Origin: Vreelandella neptunia | Lineage (GTDB): Bacteria; Pseudomonadota; Gammaproteobacteria; Pseudomonadales; Halomonadaceae | Assembly (NCBI RefSeq): GCF_022489065.1 | Contig: NZ_JAKVTW010000018.1 | Coordinates: 1 to 64,000, forward strand | Length of the DNA: 64,000 nucleotides | Reading direction: 5' to 3' | In this document: positions 38,091 to 46,721 of the stretch, one piece after another | Position numbering within the stretch: the stretch's first letter is position 1 | Layout: each line of letters starts with the position of its first letter | Notes under the pieces: generated by a model | What the model saw: only the letters and a program-made list of their open reading frames with translations | The model's database searches: none | What the model was told of the DNA's origin: nothing | Program-made: the position numbers and the translations under genes

Positions 38091-39122
38091 TTACAACGCA
38101 GTCGGTTCTGGCTTATCAGCCAGCGCTTCCAGCTTAGCGTGGGCTCGACGCCATCGGCCCAGCGCGCTTAGCGCATCCAAATCAGGACGTGCTCGGCTGT
38201 AGCGCAGCTTAGCGGGACGCTTTGTTTCAACGCCTTGGCAAGTCTCGATTACCTCAAGCGCGGCTGCTCGGTCGTTGCATACCAGCAGCATATCGCACCC
38301 CGCCGCTAGTGCTGCCTTGGCACGCTGCTTGGGCCCACCCGCTTCATGGGCGCCCGCCATACTTAAATCATCAGAAAAGATGCAGCCTTTAAAACCCAGC
38401 GACTCACGCAGCATACCTAGCCAACTCGGAGAAAATCCGGCAGGACGGGCATCAAAAGCGCTGTAAATCACATGGGCGGGCATTATGCCTTCTAACTGCG
38501 CGGCGAGATGAGTAAAGGGTACAAGATCACGCTGCTTAATGACCTCTAGTGGCCGGTCATCTACCGGCAGAGCAACATGAGAGTCAGCCGCGACGCCACC
38601 ATGGCCAGGGAAATGTTTGCCCACGGCGGTCATTCCGGCATCGTGAAGGCCTAAAATGAAAGCGCCGCCAAGGTCTGCTACATGCTGGGGGTCACTGCTG
38701 AAGCTTCGATCGCCAATAACGCTTGAAACCCCGCTCTCCACATCCAATACCGGTGCAAAGCTAAGATCCAATCCGCAGGCCGCCATTTCCATCCCCAGCA
38801 GCCAGCCTGCATCTTTTGCTAATGCAAGCCCATCCTGCGGATGGTCAGCGTAGCACTCGCCAATACGCGCCATTGCCGGAAGACGAGTCATCCCCTCTTT
38901 AATACGTTGGACACGCCCCCCCTCTTGATCAACGCCAATCAGTAAATCAGCGCGTACGCGTCGAATATCGCTACAGAGCTGACGCACCTGGTAGCCGTTT
39001 TCAACATTACGGGCAAATAAGATTACGCCCCCTACCGCCGGTTCAAGCAGCAAGCGCTTTTCTGCGGCCGTCAATTTCGTGCCTTCAAGGTCGAGCATGA
39101 CCGGGCCTAACGGTTGAGTCAT
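38091..39122 (-). CDS. nagZ: NagZ, beta-N-acetylglucosaminidase (GH3)
   Basis: 343 residues. Cytosolic peptidoglycan-recycling enzyme removing GlcNAc from anhydro-muropeptides. Signature KHFPGHGGVAADSHVALP carries the catalytic His, and the nucleophile Asp is in FSDDLSMAGA. Other blocks are GVDQEGGRVQRIKEG and SFAPVLDVE. Lies beside a L,D-transpeptidase and psrA; the nagZ-psrA-lexA order is the same as in Pseudomonas. Confidence 0.95.
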   Translation of the reverse strand: MTQPLGPVMLDLEGTKLTAAEKRLLLEPAVGGVILFARNVENGYQVRQLCSDIRRVRADLLIGVDQEGGRVQRIKEGMTRLPAMARIGECYADHPQDGLALAKDAGWLLGMEMAACGLDLSFAPVLDVESGVSSVIGDRSFSSDPQHVADLGGAFILGLHDAGMTAVGKHFPGHGGVAADSHVALPVDDRPLEVIKQRDLVPFTHLAAQLEGIMPAHVIYSAFDARPAGFSPSWLGMLRESLGFKGCIFSDDLSMAGAHEAGGPKQRAKAALAAGCDMLLVCNDRAAALEVIETCQGVETKRPAKLRYSRARPDLDALSALGRWRRAHAKLEALADKPEPTAL

Positions 39123-39188
39123 CGTGACAGGTCCACCAATGAAAGGGGAGATGATTCTAGACGATCGTCTAGCGGTGTCAAAACCTGA

Positions 39189-39725
39189 TTAATCAAAGCA
39201 CTGCCGACCGCCGTGTAACCAAACCGGCGTGCCCGGCACCGCTAGCGAAAAGATATATAGCAAATCACTATTGCGTAACCGAATACAGCCGTGGGAGGCG
39301 GCGACCCCCATGGGTTCGTCAGGCGGCGTACCATGGAGATAAATATAGCGCCGCTGAGAGTCTACCTGCCCACCTCGGTTGACGCCTTTTTCTAACCCGC
39401 AAAGCCACAGAATACGTGTCAATATCCAGTCCCGCTCAGGGTGCACTTCAGCAAGTGCAGGAGAGAAGGTCTCGCCAGTCCAACGTCGACCGCGAAATAC
39501 CGCATTCTCTGGCATCTCGCTACCGATAGCAGCTCTTACATAGTGCCAACCATGGGGCGTTTTACCGCTGCCATTGCGCTCTCCAATGCCGGCGGCACCC
39601 GTCGATATCTCACACTCGTGGAGCACTTTTGGTCCTCGCCAACAGCGTAGCTGTTGCTGAGTGGTATCTATCTCTAACCAGATGCTCTCCGTTGGGGGTA
39701 GCTCAGCTAGCCTGGGCGTTAGCAT
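39189..39725 (-). CDS. L,D-transpeptidase (YkuD domain), cytoplasmic-looking
   Basis: About 178 residues. A YkuD-type catalytic site is seen at the C-terminal end: HGTPPDEPMGVAASHGCIRLRNSDL, with the His and Cys of the SHGC[IV]R motif. The N-terminal part WLEIDTTQQQLRCWRG is the usual YkuD opening. AAGGA before ATG 39725 supports that start, which lies 23 nt inside the end of psrA. No signal peptide is visible, which is odd for a cross-linking enzyme; a recycling or LD-carboxypeptidase-like role next to nagZ is possible. Confidence 0.82.
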   Translation of the reverse strand: MLTPRLAELPPTESIWLEIDTTQQQLRCWRGPKVLHECEISTGAAGIGERNGSGKTPHGWHYVRAAIGSEMPENAVFRGRRWTGETFSPALAEVHPERDWILTRILWLCGLEKGVNRGGQVDSQRRYIYLHGTPPDEPMGVAASHGCIRLRNSDLLYIFSLAVPGTPVWLHGGRQCFD

Positions 39726-40380
39726 ATTTTCCTTCTTCAAGTGCTGGGGGTAACGGCGCATTCATGGCAGCAACCACAACCGGACGCAACCGTCGAACCA
39801 AATCCCGCACGGTGACCTGCTCGTGATAATCCTTTTCGGCAATATCGCGCAGCGCATCAAGACCAGAAAGGGTAAAAATCACCGTGCCGAGCATGAAGTG
39901 TAGCCGCCAAAAGCGTTCTGCGTCAGGCAAGTCAGGCGTTGCTTGACGCACAAGTTCAGTGAAACGAGTAAACACGTCGCCATACTCTTGCTGAATATGG
40001 CGTCTAAGATGTCCTTGGGCTTGACTGTAAGCCAAGCCTAGCAAACGCATAAAGACTTTTAGACTATTGCGCTCAGCGGGTACTGCCAGAACCGTGGTAG
40101 CCATGGTTTCGAGTAGCGTTTCAAGCGGGATAACGCGTCCTTCGTGCTGAGCTTCAAGCTCGTCGAGGGCGGTATGAAAACGCTGGGTAAAGGGGTCCAA
40201 ATAGCGTGAAAAAACGGCCTGAATCAAGGCTTTCTTGGAACCGAAATGGTAATTAACAGCTGCTAAATTAACGCGCGCTTTGCTAGTGATGTTGCGCAGC
40301 GAAGTTTCAGCGAAACCTCGCTCTGCAAACAGCACTTCAGCGGTATCGAGTATACGCGTCACCGTATCAGATTGAGCCAT
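39703..40380 (-). CDS. psrA: PsrA, TetR-family fatty-acid-responsive regulator
   Basis: 225 residues. The N-terminal HTH (VTRILDTAEVLFAERGFAETSLRNITSKARVNLAAVNYHFGSKKALIQAVFSRYL) is almost identical in pattern to P. aeruginosa PsrA, which binds long-chain fatty acids and controls beta-oxidation and rpoS. Position next to lexA and nagZ matches Pseudomonas. A PsrA-type motif lies just before its own start, suggesting autoregulation. Translational overlap with ldt. Confidence 0.88.
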   Translation of the reverse strand: MAQSDTVTRILDTAEVLFAERGFAETSLRNITSKARVNLAAVNYHFGSKKALIQAVFSRYLDPFTQRFHTALDELEAQHEGRVIPLETLLETMATTVLAVPAERNSLKVFMRLLGLAYSQAQGHLRRHIQQEYGDVFTRFTELVRQATPDLPDAERFWRLHFMLGTVIFTLSGLDALRDIAEKDYHEQVTVRDLVRRLRPVVVAAMNAPLPPALEEGKYANAQAS

Positions 40381-40393
40381 GTTGCTCTCCAGG

Positions 40394-40407
40394 GAAACGG
40401 GTGTTTA
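40394..40407. promoter_or_regulatory. Candidate PsrA operator
   Basis: GAAAC-GGGT-GTTTA matches the PsrA consensus (G/C)AAAC-N2-4-GTTT(G/C) except the last base. It is 14-27 nt upstream of the psrA start codon, in its leader. Confidence 0.5.
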
Positions 40408-40547
40408 AAACATTGCAAAATATTATGCCATAACCTTTGCGGGCTCAACGCTTGATTTATTAACGAAATGCAGCCTGGTAAATAAGCAAAAACTTAGTTT
40501 CAAACGATTAGGAGAATTTCAACAACCTTAGCGTTAACAATTGACAA

Positions 40548-40588
40548 GCCATATACTGGACAGAGGAACATACTGTATACTTAAACAC
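40548..40588. promoter_or_regulatory. Candidate LexA boxes upstream of lexA
   Basis: CTGTATACTTAAACAC (40573-40588) matches the SOS box CTG-N10-CAG except for the last base. GCCATATACTGGACAG (40548-40563) keeps CAG and the AT-rich core but has GCC in place of CTG. The pair in tandem before lexA is the usual autoregulatory arrangement. TTGACA lies at 40541-40546. Confidence 0.5.
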
Positions 40589-40646
40589 TTATCGATTAAG
40601 TCGACATTTAACTTGTTACTGTCTATTCACTATTTTGGAGTCTGGT

Positions 40647-41330
40647 ATGTCGCGTCCGCTAACCGCTCGCCAACAGCACGTATTTGATTTTATCGTTAAG
40701 ACCATGAGCGAATTTGGCTACCCTCCTACTCGCGCAGAGATTGCCAAAGCACTTGGTTTTCGCTCGCCCAATGCCGCTGAAGAGCATTTACGCGCGCTTG
40801 AACGCAAAGGCGTCATTCGGATTATCCGCAATACGTCACGCGGTATTCGCCTGCCCAATCAAGAGCCACAAGAAGTAGTGGATAGCAGCGTGGCCCCATT
40901 AGCCGCTGCCAATCATATTGAATCGCCGCCGGTTGGTCTGCCTGTCATTGGCGAAGTCGCCGCTGGAAGCCCCATCCTGGCCGCAGAACATATAGATCGC
41001 TACTGCCCGCTGCCAGCCGAATATTTCACCCCAAAAGCCGACTATCTGCTGCGCGTACGCGGCCTTTCCATGAAGGATATTGGCATTTTGGAAGGTGACC
41101 TGTTGGCAGTTCATCGCACCGATCGTGTGCGCGATGGCCAAATCGTGGTGGCGCGTCTGGATGATGAAGTGACTGTTAAACGCTTCAAGCGCCAAGGGCA
41201 CCAGGTCACTCTGTTTGCAGAAAACCCAGACTTTGCGCCTATTGAAATCGACCTACGCTCCCAGCCACTCGATATCGAAGGGGTGGGCGTTGGCGTGATC
41301 CGTGGCGGCAATGGCCAAGCGCTCGGCTAA
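40647..41330 (+). CDS. lexA: LexA, SOS repressor
   Basis: 227 residues against 202 in E. coli. The N-terminal winged helix reads [16 protein letters not shown]...[32 protein letters not shown]. The autocleavage bond is A106-G107 in EVAAGSPI; the catalytic dyad is S141 ([10 protein letters not shown]) and K178 (VTVKRF). All are shifted by exactly 22 from E. coli, so the extra length before this point is one linker insertion (about 70-93). TTGGAG precedes ATG 40647. It controls SOS genes. Confidence 0.96.
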   Translation: MSRPLTARQQHVFDFIVKTMSEFGYPPTRAEIAKALGFRSPNAAEEHLRALERKGVIRIIRNTSRGIRLPNQEPQEVVDSSVAPLAAANHIESPPVGLPVIGEVAAGSPILAAEHIDRYCPLPAEYFTPKADYLLRVRGLSMKDIGILEGDLLAVHRTDRVRDGQIVVARLDDEVTVKRFKRQGHQVTLFAENPDFAPIEIDLRSQPLDIEGVGVGVIRGGNGQALG

Positions 41331-41338
41331 ACTGGCTA

Positions 41339-42010
41339 CTACTGCATGTCGATATAGCGGTGGTCATTGAAGGTGGCCACCCAGCTCGGATGATAGACCA
41401 GTAGGATGCTCAGCAGCATACCGGTGATAAACGCTTCAGATGGCATTAACAAAGGTAAGAAGCGGGCATACTCCTGGGCTAGATAGACAGCGTCAGGGTC
41501 GGTGCCTGCTACGGTTATTAGTAGCACTGCAACCAAACTTGCTCCTAGCGTTGCCAGCGCCGCACCGAAAAAGCCGCAGGCAAATAGAAATACCATCAAA
41601 TTATCCGGGAGGCGGCGATCTACCAGCCGCCATACCGTGCCGATGATGGCAGCAGGCACTACTCCTGTTACCAGCACATTCGCGCCCAATAGCATCCACT
41701 CATTGCGCCCTATCACCACCATCGCCACATTAATCAGCACATTGCTGATGAGGGCTAATGGCGCTTTAAATATAAGCGTCATCAAGACTGTAAAGACGAG
41801 GTGCAGCGTTAGCCAATCCACCGCCTGTGCACGTAGCTGCCACATCAGCACCACCGCTAGCGTTGCCCCTAACCAGCGATGCTGAAGCGCTGTGTCCTCT
41901 ATCAATGCTTGCCAAGGCCGTCGCCAAAATGCCCATACCATCACGCTTAGTGAGAGTAATGAGGTGAGCAGTAGCGCCCAGGGCGCTAGTACACTTTGCG
42001 CGAATGACAT
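41339..42010 (-). CDS. Energy-coupling-factor-type (CbiM-like) permease
   Basis: A 223-residue inner-membrane protein with about six helices. It resembles the CbiM/ECF permease family seen in many Proteobacteria as a stand-alone gene: the central NVAMVVIGRNEWMLLGANVLVTGVVPAAI and the ending LPLLMPSEAFITGMLLSILLVYHPSWVATF. No ATPase or CbiN/Q partner is adjacent, so it may act alone or with a distant module; a metal (Co/Ni) is likely but not proven. It converges with lexA (8-bp gap). Confidence 0.72.
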   Translation of the reverse strand: MSFAQSVLAPWALLLTSLLSLSVMVWAFWRRPWQALIEDTALQHRWLGATLAVVLMWQLRAQAVDWLTLHLVFTVLMTLIFKAPLALISNVLINVAMVVIGRNEWMLLGANVLVTGVVPAAIIGTVWRLVDRRLPDNLMVFLFACGFFGAALATLGASLVAVLLITVAGTDPDAVYLAQEYARFLPLLMPSEAFITGMLLSILLVYHPSWVATFNDHRYIDMQ

Positions 42011-42034
42011 AGCGACCTCTCAAGTGAACAAGCG

Positions 42035-42889
42035 TTAGCTAAAGACGACCGTTTTATTGCCATGAACCAGCACGCGGTCTTCAAGATGCCAGCGTAAACC
42101 GCGCGCAAGTACCGATTTTTCAACGTCACGGCCAAAGCGCACTAAATCTGTTGGCGTATGGCAGTGGCTTACGCGATGTATATCCTGCTCGATAATAGGC
42201 CCCGCATCGAGCTCCTCGGTGACATAGTGACAGGTCGCACCAATTAGCTTAACCCCGCGCTGATAGGCTTGATGGTAAGGTTTAGCGCCAGCGAAAGAGG
42301 GCAAAAAGCTATGGTGAATGTTAATCACCCGCCCTGCATAGCGCGCGCACAACTCAGGTGGCAATATTTGCATATAACGCGCTAACACTACGCAATCAGC
42401 CCGCGCATTATCGATTTCAGCCTGAACAAGGGCAAACGATGCCTGTTTGTTTTCACTGTCGACCGGCACATGATGGTAAGGAATGCCGTACCACTCGGTC
42501 AGTGAACGCATATCGTCGTGGTTAGAGATCACGCCAACAATATCGCAATCCAATTCTCCCGCCTGCCAGCGATAAAGCAGATCAACCAAACAGTGGGACT
42601 CCCGCGACACCATTAACACCACCCGACGACGCTGCTGAGTGTCGACCAGAGACCACTGCATATCAAATTCGCTAGCGACCGTTTCAAACGACGCACGTAG
42701 TGCTTCTACCGACATGCCCACCGAATCGGCCAGGATTTCGTAGCGCATAAAAAAACAGCCGGTTTCCAAGTCAGAGTGCTGGCTTGCTTCAGTGATTGAA
42801 CCACCCTGCTGAGCAATAAAGCTCGACACGCGAGCCACAATACCTACTTGATCGGGACAGGACACAACTAAACGATAATAATGAGACAT
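42035..42889 (-). CDS. purU: PurU, formyltetrahydrofolate deformylase
   Basis: 284 residues. Hydrolyses 10-formyl-THF to THF and formate. N-terminal ACT domain (YRLVVSCPDQVGIVARVSSFIAQQGGSITEASQHSD) followed by a formyltransferase-like domain with the catalytic INIHHSFLPSFAGAKPYHQAY. The GATCHYVTEELDAGPIIEQD block is typical. Balances one-carbon units with purMN in this window. Confidence 0.95.
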   Translation of the reverse strand: MSHYYRLVVSCPDQVGIVARVSSFIAQQGGSITEASQHSDLETGCFFMRYEILADSVGMSVEALRASFETVASEFDMQWSLVDTQQRRRVVLMVSRESHCLVDLLYRWQAGELDCDIVGVISNHDDMRSLTEWYGIPYHHVPVDSENKQASFALVQAEIDNARADCVVLARYMQILPPELCARYAGRVINIHHSFLPSFAGAKPYHQAYQRGVKLIGATCHYVTEELDAGPIIEQDIHRVSHCHTPTDLVRFGRDVEKSVLARGLRWHLEDRVLVHGNKTVVFS

Positions 42890-43035
42890 ATAAGCTACTC
42901 TTGACCTATTTCTCCGCTAAGTATGACAAACCAGCGGCTTAGGCTTCATATTGTATCGGAAGGCCATCGATGATTGTTAGCCGCCCCTGCCTTCCCGTAT
43001 AGTTAAGTCACTACTTTTTAGGCTTTTCATAACTG

Positions 43036-44730
43036 ATGCTTTCACCACGCGTTCAAATTCGTCCCCGTCGTCGTCCTCCGCTGCGCATGCTGCCGCTGGG
43101 GGGATGCGGTGAGATTGGAATGAATCTAACGCTGTACGGCTATGATGATCACTGGATTGCCGTCGACTGCGGCATGATGATTCGCCAGGATCTTCCCAAC
43201 TCACCGCTCCAAGTCCCTAATCTTGATACACCGAAAGCATTAGGGATCGTACCCAAAGCGCTATACATCACCCACGGCCATGAAGACCATATTGGTGCCG
43301 TCGCGTGGCTATGGCCAATGTGGAACTGCCCTATTTATGCCACTCCATTGGCAGCGGGATTGCTGCGACTAAAATTTGCTGAGCACCAGCTTAGCAGCGC
43401 TGCTATTCATGTCATTGAGCCAGGCGAGGCGCTGGAAAGCGGCCCATTTACGTTACGCTATTTGCCTTTGACGCACTCAATTCCCGAAAGCTGTGCCTTG
43501 ATCGTGATGGCCGGTGGCTACCGCGTGTTACACACCGGTGATTGGAAACTCGATCCTGAACCGCTCATTGGTACGCCGATGAGCGCAACACAGTTTAGAG
43601 CGCTAGCGCCGGTCGATTTAGTCGTGGGTGATTCGACCAATGCCCCAATGCCGGGACACTCTGGCAGCGAAGGTGATGTGGCCAGAGCGTTGGCAAAAAC
43701 CCTCAGCAATTGCCAGGGCCGTGTCGTTGTCTCTTGCTTCGCCAGCAACCTGGCAAGGGTATTAGCCATAGGACGCGCGGCGCACCAGTGTGGCCGTCGT
43801 ATTAGTTTAATGGGGCGTTCCATGGAGCGCATGGTTAGCGTTGCGCGTGGTCTCGGCTATATGGACGATTTACCGCCGCTGGTGCCCAATCACGACCTGG
43901 GCTACCTACCCCCGGATGAAGTAGTCATTATCGCCACTGGTAGTCAGGGCGAGCCCCGCGCAGCTCTCCAGCGCCTGGCTCAGGGCAGGCATCCCTTTGT
44001 TGACCTTCAGCCCGGCGACAATGTCATCTTCTCGGCTAAAGCCATTCCGGGCAATGAACGCCCCATTGAACAGCTCAAAAAACGTTTAGAGCACTTAGGT
44101 GTGCGCATATTCGATGAAGTTAATCATCCCGAATTACATGCCACCGGGCACCCTGCTCAGGATGAATTAATCAAACTCTACCAATGGGTCAAACCGACAT
44201 ACCTGCTGCCCGTCCATGGCGAAGCGCGGCATCAGCAAGCCCATCAGGCGATTGCCAGTCAGTTAGGCATTAGCGCGCCTCTGACGCCGATTAATGGCGA
44301 TTTAATCTGCTTTGATAATCATGGATTGCGCTGCGAGGCGCGTTACCCACAGCCACCCTGCATTGTCAGCCAAAATAGCGTAGTGCCTCACCCAGGCTTA
44401 GAGGTGCACGATGCCAACAAGGCTCGTCGCGGCAGTCTTTACCTAGCACTGCCGGTAACGGCGACGGATACTGGATGGGCTCGCATTGGCCGTCTAATGC
44501 TAGACGCTTCAGGGGCCAGCCCGCTGGATGAGGATAGCTTTAGCGATTGGTTGGATGAACAGCTTGAAGAGATTGCCGCAGAGACGTTGGCTGACTTACG
44601 ACAGGCGTTACAACCTCGCCTGATTCACTGGCTGGCCGATCATATGCAGCATCTACCCGATGTGCACCTACAGATTATGGCCGCCGAATTCCCCGAGACC
44701 ATCACCCTAGACAATGCTGCCAATCGCTAA
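43036..44730 (+). CDS. rnj: Ribonuclease J-like metallo-beta-lactamase RNase
   Basis: 564 residues. Beta-lactamase fold with PLGGCGEIGMNLTLYGY at the start, metal motif H80-x-H82-x-D84-H85 (THGHEDHIG), a beta-CASP region with LTHSIPESCALIV, HTGDWKLDPEP, GDSTNA and CFASN, and a final LPVHGEARHQQAH. This is the order seen in RNase J (5'-3' exo- and endoribonuclease). It is common in Firmicutes and alphaproteobacteria but uncommon in Gammaproteobacteria. The C-terminal extension (about 450-564) is shorter or different from Bacillus RNase J. No clear ribosome site before ATG. Confidence 0.85.
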   Translation: MLSPRVQIRPRRRPPLRMLPLGGCGEIGMNLTLYGYDDHWIAVDCGMMIRQDLPNSPLQVPNLDTPKALGIVPKALYITHGHEDHIGAVAWLWPMWNCPIYATPLAAGLLRLKFAEHQLSSAAIHVIEPGEALESGPFTLRYLPLTHSIPESCALIVMAGGYRVLHTGDWKLDPEPLIGTPMSATQFRALAPVDLVVGDSTNAPMPGHSGSEGDVARALAKTLSNCQGRVVVSCFASNLARVLAIGRAAHQCGRRISLMGRSMERMVSVARGLGYMDDLPPLVPNHDLGYLPPDEVVIIATGSQGEPRAALQRLAQGRHPFVDLQPGDNVIFSAKAIPGNERPIEQLKKRLEHLGVRIFDEVNHPELHATGHPAQDELIKLYQWVKPTYLLPVHGEARHQQAHQAIASQLGISAPLTPINGDLICFDNHGLRCEARYPQPPCIVSQNSVVPHPGLEVHDANKARRGSLYLALPVTATDTGWARIGRLMLDASGASPLDEDSFSDWLDEQLEEIAAETLADLRQALQPRLIHWLADHMQHLPDVHLQIMAAEFPETITLDNAANR

Positions 44731-44755
44731 GCGACCTGCTTAGACTCGATCAGCG

Positions 44756-45223
44756 CTAACGCCACCGCGCGGCATCTTGTTGATCGGAGTGACGCTCTTT
44801 TACCCAGTACTCGCCACGGGTCGAGTGCTCCTTCTTCCAGAATGGCGCCTGAGTTTTAAGATAATCCATAATGAAATCGCATGCCTCAAAGGCTTCGCGG
44901 CGATGAGCGCTGGCCACTAGCACGCGCACAATTGGATCGCCTGGCGCCAGGTAACCAACGCGGTGAATGATCCGGACTGCCTGTAGCGACCAACGCTGCC
45001 AAGCCTGCTCACCAATCTCGGTCAAAGTGCGTTCGGTCATACCCGGATAGTGCTCCAACGTTAACCCGGTAACGTCTGGCGTTTCATTAAAATCACGCAC
45101 CAACCCGGTAAAGCTAACCACCGCGCCAATATCACTGCGCCCTGCTAACGCATCACCATATCCGTAGTCCATAGAGAAAGGCGCTGCTTGAATCGCTACT
45201 TTAATATCCAGCTCAATATCCAT
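44756..45223 (-). CDS. moaE: MoaE, molybdopterin synthase catalytic subunit
   Basis: About 155 residues. Adds sulfur (carried by MoaD thiocarboxylate) to precursor Z to form molybdopterin. Matches MoaE: GAVVSFTGLVRDFNE, LEHYPGMTERTL, HRVGYLAPGDPIVRVLVASAHRREAFEACDFIMDYLKTQAPFWKKE. ATG 45223 follows the moaCD stop almost directly (GGTGAGG provides the ribosome site); a GTG six bases earlier is possible. Confidence 0.93.
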   Translation of the reverse strand: MDIELDIKVAIQAAPFSMDYGYGDALAGRSDIGAVVSFTGLVRDFNETPDVTGLTLEHYPGMTERTLTEIGEQAWQRWSLQAVRIIHRVGYLAPGDPIVRVLVASAHRREAFEACDFIMDYLKTQAPFWKKEHSTRGEYWVKERHSDQQDAARWR

Positions 45224-45225
45224 CC

Positions 45226-46023
45226 TCACCCCCCAGTAACCGGCGGGAAAAATGCCACTTCGTCTTCATCGGTCACTAAAGCATCATCATTAGCCATCAC
45301 TTGATTAATTGCACACAGCGTACGCTGGTCGGTGAGTAGCTTAAAGCGACTGTCGCGCTCGGCCAAGGCAGTCTTTAAGCCACTAATATCGCGGCTCGCA
45401 AGCTGATCCAGACTGACTACCGCCTCGCTTTCCCCTAAGCGCTCACGCAGCTCAGCTAAAAATTTGACCCGCACGCAGGGAGACGCGCAACGTTCGCCCA
45501 AACTTACTTCTCCCGGCACGCCATCCCCCGTCACTATCGGCACTTGGGAATTTAGACGCTGATAATCGCCGCGCTGGCCGCCCTGCTTACTATCCAGCTG
45601 AATGGCGTCGATCCGCATATCTTTATCGACGGCTTTACACATATCGTAAAGTGTCAGACAGGCTACCGAGACGGCGGTTAGCGCTTCCATTTCAACCCCA
45701 GTGCGACCATTTAAGCGACACATTGAGGTCACATGGACGCATGATTCAGCCACATCAATATCGAACTCAACCGACACTTTGGATAGTGCCAAGGAGTGAC
45801 ACAGAGGGATTAGTTCATGAGTACGTTTAGCAGCCTGAATACCGGCAATGCGGGCGGTAGCCAACACATCTCCCTTCGGCAATTCACCGTCGCTTAGCAA
45901 TTTCAGCGTTTCAGGCTTCATCATGATGCGCCCCGAAGCGATGGCTTCTCGGCGGGTCTCTTGTTTATCGCCGACATCTACCATATTGGCTTCGCCACGG
46001 GTGTTAAGGTGGGTTAGCTGCAT
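45226..46023 (-). CDS. moaC: MoaC-MoaD fusion protein
   Basis: About 265 residues from ATG 46023. Residues 1-153 are MoaC (cyclic pyranopterin monophosphate synthase): [65 protein letters not shown]. After a linker of about 30 residues, residues 184-265 are MoaD ([14 protein letters not shown]...[12 protein letters not shown]) with the terminal GG that is thiocarboxylated. Both are normally separate genes. A TTG with a GGGAGA site inside the linker might allow a separate MoaD. An upstream in-frame ATG (46104) would add repeat-encoded MLRFQ units and is not preferred. Confidence 0.88.
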   Translation of the reverse strand: MQLTHLNTRGEANMVDVGDKQETRREAIASGRIMMKPETLKLLSDGELPKGDVLATARIAGIQAAKRTHELIPLCHSLALSKVSVEFDIDVAESCVHVTSMCRLNGRTGVEMEALTAVSVACLTLYDMCKAVDKDMRIDAIQLDSKQGGQRGDYQRLNSQVPIVTGDGVPGEVSLGERCASPCVRVKFLAELRERLGESEAVVSLDQLASRDISGLKTALAERDSRFKLLTDQRTLCAINQVMANDDALVTDEDEVAFFPPVTGG

Positions 46024-46027
46024 GTTG

Positions 46028-46636
46028 TCACCGTTCCTTTTTTGAATCCGAAGCATTTGGAAGCGAAGCATTTGAAAACGAAGCATTTGAAAACATGGCG
46101 TCATTTTTCATGCTTACCCAACTCACTATCCAGCGCGCTATTGCGTGGCTATCGTCTAGATTTAACTGGGTCACTGAAGCGGCTAAATCGACAGCCGGAG
46201 GCGCGCTAAGCGCTGCAGCCTCCACCCATGGGCCGGTTAAAATAGCCTCATCACCAATGCCATCGCGGTATAGCACTAACTTAGGAATCGGCCAGGCTTT
46301 AAAGCCTTCCACAATTACTAAATCGGGATGGTGCGGAACCATCATGGCAATCAATTCGGCTAAATCGGGCTCGTCCTGGCCGGGCGTCTCCTGCATCAGC
46401 GCAAACCGCTGACGGGAGGCCACCAACACAGGCACAGCACCCGCACTACGAAGTTTATAGCTATCTTTACCCGGCTGGTCGACATCAAACGAGTGGTGTG
46501 CGTGTTTGATCACGGCTACTTTCAAGCCATAGTCAGCTAACCGTGGCAGCAACTTCTCTAACAGCGTCGTTTTTCCAGTGCCGCTCCAGGCAGCAATTCC
46601 TAAAATGGGAAAGGATGCCGTTAGTTCGTTTTCCAT
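46028..46636 (-). CDS. mobB: MobB, molybdopterin-guanine dinucleotide biosynthesis adapter
   Basis: About 202 residues. A P-loop GTPase that helps MobA make the MGD cofactor. It starts [25 protein letters not shown], with Walker A GTGKTT, then [28 protein letters not shown] and [12 protein letters not shown] supports ATG 46636. The C-terminal tail consists of three five-residue repeats ([15 protein letters not shown]) encoded by a 15-bp tandem repeat. Four bases separate its stop from the moaCD ATG. Confidence 0.88.
   Translation of the reverse strand: MENELTASFPILGIAAWSGTGKTTLLEKLLPRLADYGLKVAVIKHAHHSFDVDQPGKDSYKLRSAGAVPVLVASRQRFALMQETPGQDEPDLAELIAMMVPHHPDLVIVEGFKAWPIPKLVLYRDGIGDEAILTGPWVEAAALSAPPAVDLAASVTQLNLDDSHAIARWIVSWVSMKNDAMFSNASFSNASLPNASDSKKER
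46049..46093. repeat. 15-bp tandem repeat, three copies
   Basis: CGAAGCATTTGAAAA at 46064-46078 and 46079-46093 (identical), with a third copy at 46049-46063 that differs at three bases. It lies in the 3' end of mobB, immediately before moaCD. Confidence 0.9.
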
Positions 46637-46721
46637 GCGCCGAAACTCCTGATGACCACTAAACGCACTGTTATAGGCAACGCCATTTATACTATGCACG
46701 CGGCGTTAATGGACGATTAGC

